From: Bacteroidaceae bacterium
Lineage (GTDB): Bacteria; Bacteroidota; Bacteroidia; Bacteroidales; Bacteroidaceae
Assembly (NCBI GenBank): GCA_017507385.1
Contig: JAFWAX010000084.1
Location: 21,996-85,995 of the forward strand
Direction of reading: 5' to 3'
DNA: 64,000 nucleotides
Below the pieces are notes generated by a model. The model saw nothing but the letters and a program-made list of their open reading frames with translations, did not search any database and was not told the DNA's origin. Shown piece by piece: positions 28,266 to 37,568 of the stretch (within the stretch, counting starts at the first letter, position 1; every line of letters starts with the position of its first letter). Position numbers and translations under genes: made by a program.

Positions 28266-29408
28266 ATGCAATTATTCGACGTTTATCCATTATTCGACAT
28301 CACCATAGACAAAGGACAAGGCTGCCACGTCTGGGACGACAAAGGACAGGAATATCTTGATCTCTACGGAGGCCATGCCGTCATCAGCATCGGTCACAGC
28401 CATCCACACTATGTCGAAGCTCTCACCCAGCAGCTTGGCAAGCTGGGATTCTATAGCAACTCCGTACAGAACCCTCTCCAGAAAGAACTGGCAGAACGGC
28501 TTGGAAAAGCCTCTGGCTATGAAGACTTTCAGCTGTTCCTCATCAACTCTGGAGCTGAAGCCAACGAAAATGCCATGAAACTGGCATCATTCTACAACGG
28601 GCGTACACACATTCTTTCGGCAGAGAAGGCCTTTCACGGCCGCACCTCACTTGCCGTAGAAGCCACCAACAACCCCAAAATCATCGCTCCAATTAACAAC
28701 TGCGGACACGTCACCTACCTGCCTCTCAACGACATACAGCCATGGCAGGATGAGATTGAGAAGGGCGATGTCTGCGCTGTTATCATCGAGTGCATTCAGG
28801 GCGTTGGCGGCATCCGCATGGTTACCAAGGACTTCCTGCAAAGCCTGCGCAAGCTCTGCGACACCCACAACACCATTCTTATTTTTGACGAGATTCAATG
28901 TGGTTACGGACGTTCTGGCAAGTTCTTTGCCCACCAGCACTTCGGAGTCACCCCTGACATCATCACCGTTGCCAAAGGCATCTGCAATGGCTTCCCTATG
29001 GGCGGCGTCCTCATCTCACCTAAGTTTGAGCCAATCTACGGACAGCTCGGCACCACCTTTGGAGGCAACCACTTAGGATGCGCTGGAGCCATTGCCGTGC
29101 TCGATGTCATAGAGCAAGAAAAACTGGTCGAGAATGCAGCAAAAGTAGGAGACTACCTCATCAGCACTCTCACGGCAGAAATGCAGGCAGGCAACCTACC
29201 CCACGTCATTGACGTGCGAGGCATGGGACTTATGATTGGCATCGAATTAGACATACCATACAAAGAACCACGAACACGCCTCATCAAAGAGCACCATTGC
29301 TTCACCGGCTGCTCTGGCACCAATGTCATCCGCTTGCTTCCACCGCTATGCCTCACCATAGACGAAGCACAGCAGTTCATTGACAAATTCAAGCAAGTAC
29401 TAATTTAA
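28266..29408 (+). CDS. argD: Acetylornithine (or succinylornithine) aminotransferase
   Basis: PLP-dependent transamination producing N-acylornithine. ATG at 28266, 4 nt after the argC stop, gives 380 residues. Class-III aminotransferase hallmarks: NSGAEANENAMKLA, ILIFDEIQCGYGRSG and the PLP lysine Lys237 in DIITVAKGICNGFPMGG. Last gene of the operon; a large inverted repeat starts 2 nt after its stop. argB, argF-like, argH and argJ are not in the window. Confidence 0.96.
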   Translation: MQLFDVYPLFDITIDKGQGCHVWDDKGQEYLDLYGGHAVISIGHSHPHYVEALTQQLGKLGFYSNSVQNPLQKELAERLGKASGYEDFQLFLINSGAEANENAMKLASFYNGRTHILSAEKAFHGRTSLAVEATNNPKIIAPINNCGHVTYLPLNDIQPWQDEIEKGDVCAVIIECIQGVGGIRMVTKDFLQSLRKLCDTHNTILIFDEIQCGYGRSGKFFAHQHFGVTPDIITVAKGICNGFPMGGVLISPKFEPIYGQLGTTFGGNHLGCAGAIAVLDVIEQEKLVENAAKVGDYLISTLTAEMQAGNLPHVIDVRGMGLMIGIELDIPYKEPRTRLIKEHHCFTGCSGTNVIRLLPPLCLTIDEAQQFIDKFKQVLI

Positions 29409-29409
29409 G

Positions 29410-29482
29410 TTTAAGGGTTAATAGTTTAGAACAAAGGAGACAAAAGTCTGCAATGCCAAGTTCTAAACGATTAACCCTTAAA
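29410..29482. repeat. Long inverted repeat between argD and the GH43 gene
   Basis: Arms 29410-29432 and 29460-29482 are complementary at 22 of 23 positions (core TTTAAGGGTTAAT, then GTTTAGAAC), enclosing 27 nt. It starts 2 nt after the argD stop and ends 15 nt before the GH43 start. No T run follows on the plus strand, so it is not a typical terminator; an mRNA-stabilising or attenuating hairpin is possible. Confidence 0.9.
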
Positions 29483-29497
29483 ACCACCTTAAAAAAC

Positions 29498-30613
29498 ATG
29501 AAGAAAACATTCCTTTTCCTCGCAGCCGCAGTCCTGTTCAGCTGCAACAACAAGAAAACCACGCAGATACCCACTGAAGACGAAATGGGGGCTTACATCA
29601 TGGTTTATCATAAGGACGCAGACCACAGCCTTCACATGGCGCTCAGCTACGATTCCTACACATGGACAGCACTCAACGACGACAAGCCCATCATTGCAGG
29701 AGATACTATTGCCATGCAAAAGGGCATCCGCGACCCACACATCTTCCGCGGTCCCGACGGCGGCTTCTATCTCGCCATGACAGACCTCCACATCTTTGCC
29801 AACCACAAGAAATATGAAGGCACTCCCATCTACCGCGAAACACAGTGGGAGCGCGACGGAGCATCTTACGGATGGGGCAACAACCGCGGGCTCGTCATGA
29901 TGAAATCCTTCGATCTCATCAACTGGACACGCACCAACCTCAATTTCTCTGAACTGACTTGCCCTACAGGCATTACCGATATGCACGGCAATCCTATCCC
30001 TTGGAGCGAAGCAGGTTGCGTGTGGGCACCAGAAACTGTCTATGACGAAGAAAAAGGCCAGCTACTTGTTCACTTCACCACTCGCATGAAGAACGGAACG
30101 GAGATGATTTACTACATCTATATGAACGATGACTTCACGCAGATGCTCACTGAGCCAAAACTTCTCTTCGAAGCACCCTACGGCAAGAACAACGTGCCGG
30201 CCTACACAGTCATCGACTCAGACATCATCAAGATTGGCGACACCTACCACCTCTTCTACGTCTCACACGAAGGCACAGCCACCGTCAAGCACGCCACCTC
30301 ACAGAACATCACTGGCCCATACGTGATGGACGACAAGTATGACGATGGTGAGCCACAGGGACACGAAGCGCCTAACTGCTGGAAGCGTCTCGGCCAAGAC
30401 ACTTGGGTTGTCATGTTCGACAACTACAATCGCCACCCTCACAACTTTGGCTTTGTCGAGACCAACGATTTCCAGACGTTCCGCATGATTGGCTACTTCG
30501 ATGGCGAAGGCAGCCCTATGAAGCGCACCAACTTCGCAGAACAGAAACATGCAGCCGTTGCTCCTCTCACTGTTGAGGAAGCAAAGAAGCTGGAAGAATT
30601 CTGGAACAAATAA
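29498..30613 (+). CDS. GH43-like glycoside hydrolase lipoprotein
   Basis: Likely removes arabinose or xylose residues from plant glycans at the envelope. ATG at 29498 is chosen over an ATG at 29453 because it begins MKKTFLFLAAAVLFSC, a lipoprotein signal with lipobox LFSC. 371 residues forming a five-bladed beta-propeller: IRDPHIFRGPDGGFYLAMTD (about 78-97) contains the Asp of the RDP-type motif, AGCVWAPETVYDEEKGQ the blade with Glu, and VIDSDIIKIGDTYHLFYVSHEG a further blade. Substrate subfamily is not determined. It is preceded by the 73-bp inverted repeat and ends in a composite terminator. Confidence 0.82.
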   Translation: MKKTFLFLAAAVLFSCNNKKTTQIPTEDEMGAYIMVYHKDADHSLHMALSYDSYTWTALNDDKPIIAGDTIAMQKGIRDPHIFRGPDGGFYLAMTDLHIFANHKKYEGTPIYRETQWERDGASYGWGNNRGLVMMKSFDLINWTRTNLNFSELTCPTGITDMHGNPIPWSEAGCVWAPETVYDEEKGQLLVHFTTRMKNGTEMIYYIYMNDDFTQMLTEPKLLFEAPYGKNNVPAYTVIDSDIIKIGDTYHLFYVSHEGTATVKHATSQNITGPYVMDDKYDDGEPQGHEAPNCWKRLGQDTWVVMFDNYNRHPHNFGFVETNDFQTFRMIGYFDGEGSPMKRTNFAEQKHAAVAPLTVEEAKKLEEFWNK

Positions 30614-30666
30614 GGAATAAACCCAATTGAGATTGCCATCTACTGAAGGCACTTAATGCTCTGTAC

Positions 30667-30741
30667 AAAATCGTACCCCTCGGGTATGAAAAGCCGCACC
30701 CCTCGAGTTCGCCTTCACGGACCCGAGGGGTACGGTTTTTA
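30667..30741. terminator. Composite hairpin terminator built from the GTACCCCTCGGGT repeat family
   Basis: Arms 30667-30685 and 30721-30739 pair over 19 bp with one mismatch (core CGTACCCCTCGGGT), followed by T residues on the plus strand and preceded by AAAA, so it can act in both directions between convergent GH43 and GH95 genes. Another related unit, CGCACCCCTCGAG, lies in the loop. The same unit is repeated at 56610-56674. Confidence 0.85.
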
Positions 30742-30798
30742 TCACGCTAAGCTTTCGGACACACAAACAACTCTGCTATCCGATTCTTCCACGCTACA

Positions 30799-33240
30799 TT
30801 AGTCCAAGCGAACTGCATTCACGCCCTTCTTCAACTTAATGGCCTTTTCAATGCCATTGGCACGAAGCGTAATGCGGCAGCCCTTCTGTGCCGTAATCTT
30901 GAGTGTCTTCACTTGACTGTCCTCCCAATCCATTTCAACAGCCAAGCCGCCACGGGCACGGATGCCCGAAACGGAGCCATCTTTCCAGTTTTCAGGAAGA
31001 GCAGGTAGCAGTTCCAGGACAACTGAAGGTTTTCCTTCCGTCAACGTGTATTCGCTCTGCATCAGCATCTCGACAACACCTGCACATCCACCAAAATTAC
31101 CATCAATCTGGAAAGGAGAATGGGCATCGAGAAGATTTGGATAAGTGCCTCCTCCACTATGATAATCAGCACCTTGATAACCATCTGGACTGACATAGGA
31201 GAGAAGTTTGCGATAGATGTGATATGCGTTTTTTGCATCATGCAGACGGGCATAAAGGTTCACTCTCCAGCCTGTACTCCAACCTGTTGACTGGTCACCC
31301 TTTATTTCGAGCGAGCGAGATGCTGCACGATAGATTTCGTCCTTTGTATGCACTCCATCATCCACATTATGACCAGGATACACTCCAAAAAGGTGACTCT
31401 GGTGGCGATGGTGAGGGTCTTCATCATCCCAATCATAGAACCACTCTTGCAAATTTCCTCGCTTGCCTATCTTATAAGGCTGCAACCGCGACAAGGCATC
31501 CTCTGCTTGAGCGATGAAATCTCGATCTATCCCCAGTTCCTGAGCTGCGTTTCGTGCATCAATGAGACATTCACGAATCATTGCCAAATCCGCAAAACCG
31601 CCATAGCAAGTTCTGCCATGGTAACCTTCTGGCGTGACAAAGATATTCTCTGGCGAAGTGGATGGTGCCGTAATCAGATATTCTGTTCCTTCCACCCCCA
31701 TGTCCTTAGTAGTAACCAACCATTCCAGACAGAATTCAGCAGCCCCTTTAAGCACTGGATAATACTCCTTCAGGAACTTCTTGTCAAGCGAGAATGTGTA
31801 ATGTTCCCAAATGTGTGTGCTCACCCATGCGCCACCCATATTCCAGTTTGCCCATGAAGGGTCGCCTGTACGAAGACCGACAGGACAGGTCATTGCCCAT
31901 ATATCAGTATTGTGGGCCAAACACCAGCCTTTATCAACACCATAGTAAGCCTTGGCTGTCAGTTCTCCGGAACCTTGCAGCTCTTTCATGTAGGTGAAAA
32001 GCGACTGATGCATCTCTGGCAGTGCAGCGGTTTCGGCCGCCCAATAATTCTCCTCAAGATTGATGTTGCTTGTATAGTTGCAAGACCATGGCGGAAGGAT
32101 ATGCTCATTCCAAAGTCCCTGAAGATTTGCAGGAACATTCGGAGTGCGCGAACAAGAAATCAGGAGGTAACGGCCGAACTGGAAATAAAGTGCTTCAAGG
32201 TCTGGATTAAAGATTTTCTCGTCTCTATATTCAAGCAACACAACATCTGTAGGACGCTGATCATCCACCGTCTTTCCCAACGACAGCTTCACTCTGTCGA
32301 AAATAGCCTTATAATCGTTCATGTGACGGTTCAGCAAATCATTATATGCCTGAGTGGACAAGCGATGCAGACGTTGCTCAGCCAAATCCTTATAGGGACG
32401 CCCCTCTTTCACTGGGTCTTTGTCATATCCATTGAAAGATGTGGCATTGGTAATATAGAGCACAACTTGCTTGCTTCCCGACACGATGATTCCGTCTCCA
32501 TCATCCTTCACAGCATCAGCACTTACCTTCACCGCTGTACGGAAATGCACGCCTCTATTCTCATCATAGAAGAATTTCTCGTCTGCCGCATAATAGTTAG
32601 GCAGCGAAGTGTATGCAGCATAACCATCATTCCGCAACACGCCGTCTTTCACACTGATGCAATGGGGCAACTGGCACGTCAAGGAGATGCGCACCTTGAC
32701 GCCTTCCGGGTTATCAGTCGTGATTCGTACAACAATGCCTGAATCGGGATTTGTTGCAAAATGCTCCACAGCATACTGGTGTTCTCCACGATGATACACC
32801 GTATGAGCCGTAGCATTGCTGATATCAAGCCAACGACGGTAGTTGCTGATTTCGCCCTCCGTCTGGAGGTACTGAATCTGCAATTGTCCTAAAGGCTGGT
32901 AGTTCTGCGAGAAATGTCCTTGCACATTGCGTTGCAGGCGGTCTGCCTCCCGATAATCACCACGGCTCAACGCTTCGCGGATGGCAGGGATATAAGTATG
33001 TGCCTCTGGAGAATACACATTCATATTACATGGCTCGCCAGTCCACAAAGTAATATCATTCAGCGAAATACGCTCCGTTTCTACGCTACCATACACGACT
33101 CCTCCCATCATGCCATTACCTATAACCAATGCCTCCTCAAAGAACTCGGCTGGACGGTCATAATGCAACGTCAAAGGCTGGGCAATGCTATCTAAAGCCA
33201 AAAACATACCGAGGATAAATACTCCAAACTTTCTTTTCAT
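30799..33240 (-). CDS. GH95 alpha-L-fucosidase / alpha-L-galactosidase
   Basis: Inverting exo-hydrolase releasing L-fucose or L-galactose from plant side chains. ATG at 33240 (813 residues, signal peptide MKRKFGVFILGMFLALDSIAQ) is preferred over a GTG three codons upstream. The N-terminal beta-sandwich carries the family start LHYDRPAEFFEEALVIGNG; the (alpha/alpha)6 barrel has NLQGLWNEHILPPWSCNY and NINLEENYW, with the conserved Asn pair at 392 and 394, and FQIDGNFGGCAGVVEM with the catalytic-site Asp. It lies 5 nt after the GH31 gene in one operon. The pair GH31 plus GH95 suits trimming of fucosylated xyloglucan (inference). Confidence 0.94.
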   Translation of the reverse strand: MKRKFGVFILGMFLALDSIAQPLTLHYDRPAEFFEEALVIGNGMMGGVVYGSVETERISLNDITLWTGEPCNMNVYSPEAHTYIPAIREALSRGDYREADRLQRNVQGHFSQNYQPLGQLQIQYLQTEGEISNYRRWLDISNATAHTVYHRGEHQYAVEHFATNPDSGIVVRITTDNPEGVKVRISLTCQLPHCISVKDGVLRNDGYAAYTSLPNYYAADEKFFYDENRGVHFRTAVKVSADAVKDDGDGIIVSGSKQVVLYITNATSFNGYDKDPVKEGRPYKDLAEQRLHRLSTQAYNDLLNRHMNDYKAIFDRVKLSLGKTVDDQRPTDVVLLEYRDEKIFNPDLEALYFQFGRYLLISCSRTPNVPANLQGLWNEHILPPWSCNYTSNINLEENYWAAETAALPEMHQSLFTYMKELQGSGELTAKAYYGVDKGWCLAHNTDIWAMTCPVGLRTGDPSWANWNMGGAWVSTHIWEHYTFSLDKKFLKEYYPVLKGAAEFCLEWLVTTKDMGVEGTEYLITAPSTSPENIFVTPEGYHGRTCYGGFADLAMIRECLIDARNAAQELGIDRDFIAQAEDALSRLQPYKIGKRGNLQEWFYDWDDEDPHHRHQSHLFGVYPGHNVDDGVHTKDEIYRAASRSLEIKGDQSTGWSTGWRVNLYARLHDAKNAYHIYRKLLSYVSPDGYQGADYHSGGGTYPNLLDAHSPFQIDGNFGGCAGVVEMLMQSEYTLTEGKPSVVLELLPALPENWKDGSVSGIRARGGLAVEMDWEDSQVKTLKITAQKGCRITLRANGIEKAIKLKKGVNAVRLD

Positions 33241-33245
33241 TTTCC

Positions 33246-35699
33246 TCACATTTTTACTGTTATTTTTTTACCTGCATAGATGAGACTCTTCGCCCTGCCA
33301 TCGGGAAGAACCACCTTCATTCTCATGTTGCTTTCAGGTTGATATTCTCCTTGTCTTGCAGAAATAGTCAAAGCCTGTTTCTTATCATTCCACTGCAAAC
33401 GGAACTCTGAACGCTCCCCTTTCTCATAGTCATAGCCATCGCCTTCATCCTGATAGACAACAAATTCCGCATTTTCTCCAGGATAAACACGAATTTCCCA
33501 TTCAGCATCTTCATACTGTGCTGCATACTCAATATTTCCCATACACATAGGAATGATGCTGCCAGAAGGAACAAATACAGGAATGCGTTCCAAAGGCGTG
33601 TCAACAACGATGGTTTGACCACCTTCATGCACCTCATTGGTAAAGAAGTCTATCCATTGCTTACCTTTAGGCAGATAAACCTCTCTCTGCCTTTCTACAC
33701 CCGCAAGTGGAGTAGAATTCTTTTCATAGTACATCGGCTTTGTAACTGGCGCAACCAGCAGGTTCTTGCCCAGCATAAACTCGTCCTTGATGTCCAAAAC
33801 ACGTTTGTCTCCAGCATAGTCAAATGCCAATGAACGCAGCATCGTACCGCCATTGAAGCTCACATCTGCCGCCAAAGAATAAGTATAAGGCAACAGACTG
33901 TAACGCAAACGGATATAATCTATGATAGTTTTATAGAACGGACTATTCTCGTCGCCAAAACGCCAAGGTTCACGCGGAGTATCTGTACCATGGCTTCTCA
34001 TCATCGGCAAGAACGTAGCATACTGCAACATTCTGACATACAATTCCCTATAACCCAAGTCTTCAAATCCCTTCTCATATTCACCGGCATAGAACCATGC
34101 CCAGCCTTTCTTCACAAAGAAAGTACCGATGTCAACGGTCCAGTATGGGCATCCTGTCGAACTGAAGTTCATGCCAGCAGGAATCATCTGCGCGAAAGCT
34201 GGCCACGACGCATGCGTGTCGCCATTCCAAACCACTGTACCATAACGCTGCTGTCCGGCATAAGAAGAACGCGTAAGATTCACCACACGCTTTTCGTCAG
34301 TCACACCGCGCTGATGCTCATAGATGCCCTTCGAATGATAGAGCGAATAGAGCTGGCTGCGTTCCTGCCCCAGCGCATCACCCAAACGATTGCTGCTGAG
34401 TTCAAAACGCTCAGCATGGCTATCCCACGTATAAGCTGCTCCCCTATTGCCCCAATCGGCATCCAATGGTTCGGAAGAGTCGCACCACCATGCGTCAAAA
34501 CCATTCTTGAAAAATTCATTGTTCGCATATTCCCAATAGAGGTCGCGTCCCTTCTCTGAGAAAGCATCATATACATTAGTACCGGGCAACATCAGTCCTC
34601 TCTGCTGGAAATCTTTCTCCTGTGGAGAGTTGCTCATGCTGGGCCAGATTGAAATCATCAGCTTTGCATTCATGCCGTGAATAGCATCGGTCAAAGCCTT
34701 CTTGTCTGGATAGTCACGTTCATTCATCTTCATGTGTCCCCAGCTACCAGGCTCCCAGTAATTCCAATCCTGTACAATCATATCAATCGGAATATGGTTA
34801 TCACGGAAACGCTTCAGCGTACCAATCAGCTCTGCTGAACTCGTGTATCGTTCCTTTGACTGCGTGTAGCCAAACAGATAGAGCGGCATCATCGGCACAT
34901 CACCTGTCAACCATCGGAAATTCTTCACTGTGGCATCCATATTGTGACCTTTCATGAAATAATAGTCAAGCTGAGGAGCCGCTCCTACCTCCACGTAGCT
35001 TCCGTTCTCGTTATCGTTGAAAATCATCTCACTACCAGCATTCATCAGCAATCCATATCCAGCTGTAGAATTCAGCACAGGCACCATCTCCTTCAGGTTA
35101 TGCTGACACATATACACTCTCTTGCCACGCAAGTTCATATAGTCCTCCATGTATCCACCCAGTCCATACAGTGCCTCATCAGGCTGAAAAGTCAGGTTCA
35201 GCGTCCATTTCCACGAACTACCCACTGTGTCGCGTTTCAACACATCCATCACTTCCTTTTCGCCATCAGCAGTCTTCACCGTGCGACGTGTGCTCTCGTC
35301 GAATGTCACGTTCTCCTTATAAATTTTCTCGCCTGCATGAGGACGTCCGGCACGCTCGCTCAGCAGCAGCACACCCTTCTTGTCATAAAACGCCACCGCA
35401 CCAGAAATCCTGTCAATGTTCACTTCCAAGCTATCCGACCTCAGCACAACCTTATCAGCAGCCACACGGCTCCGCACTTTCACACGCTCCGGTGCACGCT
35501 CCACACAAATCTCGTTGTCCACATCCACCACCTCACCTTCATGAGTATAGCGCACACGAACCACGTCGCTCTTCACAAACTCAACCCTCATCAGGGCATC
35601 ATCCATACGAAGTTCCACTCCATTATCCATTATCGTCTGTCCAAACACACTGCCCGACAAACCAAAAGCCATTATAGCTACAAAGAAACTATTTTTCAT
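33246..35699 (-). CDS. GH31 alpha-glycosidase (alpha-xylosidase/alpha-glucosidase type)
   Basis: Retaining exo-acting alpha-glycosidase, secreted (signal peptide ending SVFG-Q). 817 residues. The N-terminal beta-sandwich contains ALYGLGGYMEDYMNLRGK; the (beta/alpha)8 barrel carries IDMIVQDWNYW, nucleophile Asp407 in FDAWWCDSSEP and acid/base Asp494 in TVVWNGDTHASW; C-terminal beta domains include GKNLLVAPVTKP and VYLPKGKQWIDFFT. First gene of an operon with GH95. The sequence does not decide between alpha-xylosidase and alpha-glucosidase activity, but the fucosidase-type partner favours xyloglucan (inference). Confidence 0.94.
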   Translation of the reverse strand: MKNSFFVAIMAFGLSGSVFGQTIMDNGVELRMDDALMRVEFVKSDVVRVRYTHEGEVVDVDNEICVERAPERVKVRSRVAADKVVLRSDSLEVNIDRISGAVAFYDKKGVLLLSERAGRPHAGEKIYKENVTFDESTRRTVKTADGEKEVMDVLKRDTVGSSWKWTLNLTFQPDEALYGLGGYMEDYMNLRGKRVYMCQHNLKEMVPVLNSTAGYGLLMNAGSEMIFNDNENGSYVEVGAAPQLDYYFMKGHNMDATVKNFRWLTGDVPMMPLYLFGYTQSKERYTSSAELIGTLKRFRDNHIPIDMIVQDWNYWEPGSWGHMKMNERDYPDKKALTDAIHGMNAKLMISIWPSMSNSPQEKDFQQRGLMLPGTNVYDAFSEKGRDLYWEYANNEFFKNGFDAWWCDSSEPLDADWGNRGAAYTWDSHAERFELSSNRLGDALGQERSQLYSLYHSKGIYEHQRGVTDEKRVVNLTRSSYAGQQRYGTVVWNGDTHASWPAFAQMIPAGMNFSSTGCPYWTVDIGTFFVKKGWAWFYAGEYEKGFEDLGYRELYVRMLQYATFLPMMRSHGTDTPREPWRFGDENSPFYKTIIDYIRLRYSLLPYTYSLAADVSFNGGTMLRSLAFDYAGDKRVLDIKDEFMLGKNLLVAPVTKPMYYEKNSTPLAGVERQREVYLPKGKQWIDFFTNEVHEGGQTIVVDTPLERIPVFVPSGSIIPMCMGNIEYAAQYEDAEWEIRVYPGENAEFVVYQDEGDGYDYEKGERSEFRLQWNDKKQALTISARQGEYQPESNMRMKVVLPDGRAKSLIYAGKKITVKM

Positions 35700-35802
35700 A
35701 TCTTTTATTTTGTATTATAAGTATCGCGCATTCAAAATGATAAGAAAAAGGATGAACCGACATTTGCAAAATATCATCCCCCACCTATCAATAATCAATT
35801 GA

Positions 35803-35834
35803 CAAATTTACAAAAAACAGCACAAAAATGCAAA
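35803..35834 (-). promoter_or_regulatory. Promoter of GH31-GH95 operon
   Basis: Reverse strand: -33 TTTG (35831-35834), 20-nt spacer, -7 TAAATTTG (35803-35810). Predicted leader about 98 nt. Confidence 0.65.
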
Positions 35835-35905
35835 AAACTCAACAAATTAAGAACTCAAAAACTAAAAAAGTTGGAAACAGAAGAATCCAAACTAAAAAAA
35901 ACGCA

Positions 35906-35913
35906 TATCTTTG
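35906..35913 (+). promoter_or_regulatory. -7 box of the two-domain esterase gene
   Basis: TATCTTTG matches TAnnTTTG and lies 46 nt before ATG 35960. It lies inside the reading frame that would extend the gene to 35828, so it argues for the shorter start. Confidence 0.65.
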
Positions 35914-35959
35914 TACAAATTCCATTCAACAAAAAACTCTAAATAGATACAACAAAAGC

Positions 35960-37405
35960 ATGAAAAAGAATCTTTTTTTCGTTCTGCTGCTGTGCATCAT
36001 GACAGCGCAGGCACAAACAGCCAGAAAATTCACCATCAATCTCACCGATGACGGTGCAGCACAAATGGTATGCTTTCTTCCCAACTCACCCTCAGGCAAA
36101 GCTATTGTTGGAATACCGGGTGGAGGTTATTCCGTCCTGTCCAACTCACATGAGGGCTATCTGGCATCCGATTGGCTCAATGAGCAAGGAATCGCCTACT
36201 TTGTTGTCAACTACCGCTTGCCAAACGGCGACCGCACAATCCCTATGGGCGACGTACAGAAAGCCTTCAGCATCGTGCGCGACTCTGCTGCCGTATGGAA
36301 CATCCATCCACGCGATGTAGGCATCATGGGCTTCTCAGCAGGAGGGCATCTGGCATCAGTCATTTCCACACACTCCGAGTACGAAGTTCGTCCCGACTTC
36401 ACCATCCTGTTCTACCCCGTCATCTCAATGGATGAGCGTGTTTCGCACAAGTACTCTTGCATCAACTTCCTCGGAGAAGACGGACAGAAAAACCCTGAAC
36501 TGGTACGTCAATTCTCCACACAGAACGCCGTAAAACGGCATCTGACACCTCCAGCCATCATCATAACCGCCAGCGACGACCGCCTCGTGCCCTTCGTCAC
36601 CAACGGATTGGCTTACTACACCGCCATGCGCAATGCCGGCAACGAATGCACCATGCACGTCTATCCCACAGGCGACCACGGTTTCGGATTCGGCACATGG
36701 TTCAAATATCACGACCAGATGCTAAACGAGCTTGAAGCTTGGCTCAAAAACCACCCAACGCCCAAACCTGACGTACAGCGAGTGGCATGCATCGGCAACA
36801 GCATCACCGATGGACACGGCATCGACATGGCAACCCAGCACAGCTATCCTGCCCTGCTCCAGAAAAAGCTGGGAGAGAACTACCAAGTGAAAAACTTCGG
36901 TGTAAGCGGACGAACACTGCTCAACAAGGGCGACAACCCCTACATGAACGAAATGGCGTGGCGTGATGCTGTTGCCTACAACCCCGACATCGTCATCATC
37001 AAGTTAGGAACCAACGACTCCAAGCCACAGAACTGGCAGCATGGCGAAGAATTCAAGCAAGACCTTGTACAGATGCTCACCACGCTTCGCCCAGATTTAG
37101 CGCAGCCTAAAAAGAAAAAAGGAAAGAAAAGTCAAGCAGAACAGCCAGCCAAGCCACAGATATTCCTCTGCACACCAATCCCAGCCTTCAAACCCAGCTG
37201 GAACATCAACGACTCAGTTATTGTCAACGGCATCATCCCCATCCAGCAAGAAATTGCAAAAGAATACGGCCTGCAAATCATTGACCTGCACACTCTCTTT
37301 GCCAACGATGGCGACAAAATGTTCTCTGATGGCATACATCCAAACGAGAAGGGTGTACAGCGCATGGCAGAAATCATCGCCAATGAGCTGACAAAGCAGC
37401 AATAA
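35960..37405 (+). CDS. Secreted two-domain esterase: alpha/beta hydrolase fused to SGNH/GDSL hydrolase
   Basis: Two unrelated serine-esterase folds in one protein, probably deacetylating plant polysaccharides. The start at 35960 gives MKKNLFFVLLLCIMTAQAQ, a clean signal peptide; the upstream in-frame ATG (35828) is rejected because a promoter box lies between. Domain 1 (about 20-265): oxyanion loop GIPGGGYSVLS, nucleophile Ser126 in GFSAGGH, Asp206/207 and His240 (GDHGFG). Domain 2 (about 272-481): GNSITDG with Ser281, GVSGRTL, KLGTNDS, and Asp457/His460 in DGIHPNEKG. A basic Lys-rich insertion (KKKKGKKSQ) lies in domain 2. Divergent from the GH31-GH95 operon. Acetyl xylan or acetyl xyloglucan/pectin are candidate substrates. 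Confidence 0.9.
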   Translation: MKKNLFFVLLLCIMTAQAQTARKFTINLTDDGAAQMVCFLPNSPSGKAIVGIPGGGYSVLSNSHEGYLASDWLNEQGIAYFVVNYRLPNGDRTIPMGDVQKAFSIVRDSAAVWNIHPRDVGIMGFSAGGHLASVISTHSEYEVRPDFTILFYPVISMDERVSHKYSCINFLGEDGQKNPELVRQFSTQNAVKRHLTPPAIIITASDDRLVPFVTNGLAYYTAMRNAGNECTMHVYPTGDHGFGFGTWFKYHDQMLNELEAWLKNHPTPKPDVQRVACIGNSITDGHGIDMATQHSYPALLQKKLGENYQVKNFGVSGRTLLNKGDNPYMNEMAWRDAVAYNPDIVIIKLGTNDSKPQNWQHGEEFKQDLVQMLTTLRPDLAQPKKKKGKKSQAEQPAKPQIFLCTPIPAFKPSWNINDSVIVNGIIPIQQEIAKEYGLQIIDLHTLFANDGDKMFSDGIHPNEKGVQRMAEIIANELTKQQ

Positions 37406-37466
37406 CCCATTTACTTGATTCTCACAGGGACTCATTCTATTGTAGCCTAAACTACCATATATGATT

Positions 37467-37540
37467 ACCGTGGGCATAATATTTAAAACACCGTGCGCGA
37501 AATATTTCGTGCACGGTGTTTTAAATATTATGCCCACGGT
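37467..37540. repeat. Dispersed palindromic element, copy 3
   Basis: 74-bp inverted repeat; halves match at 36 of 37 positions. Same nested layout as copy 1, but outer arms are ACCGTGGGC / GCCCACGGT, again changed on both sides. It lies between convergent genes (62 nt after the esterase stop, 29 nt after the transporter stop) and may also serve as a terminator. Confidence 0.95.
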
Positions 37541-37568
37541 GGCTGTATTGCACGCATCTGAAATTTCA

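Noticed and set aside
35828..35959. 44-residue N-terminal extension of the two-domain esterase
   Set aside because: The extension is Lys/Asn/Gln-rich, hides the signal peptide, and contains a good -7 promoter box at 35906.
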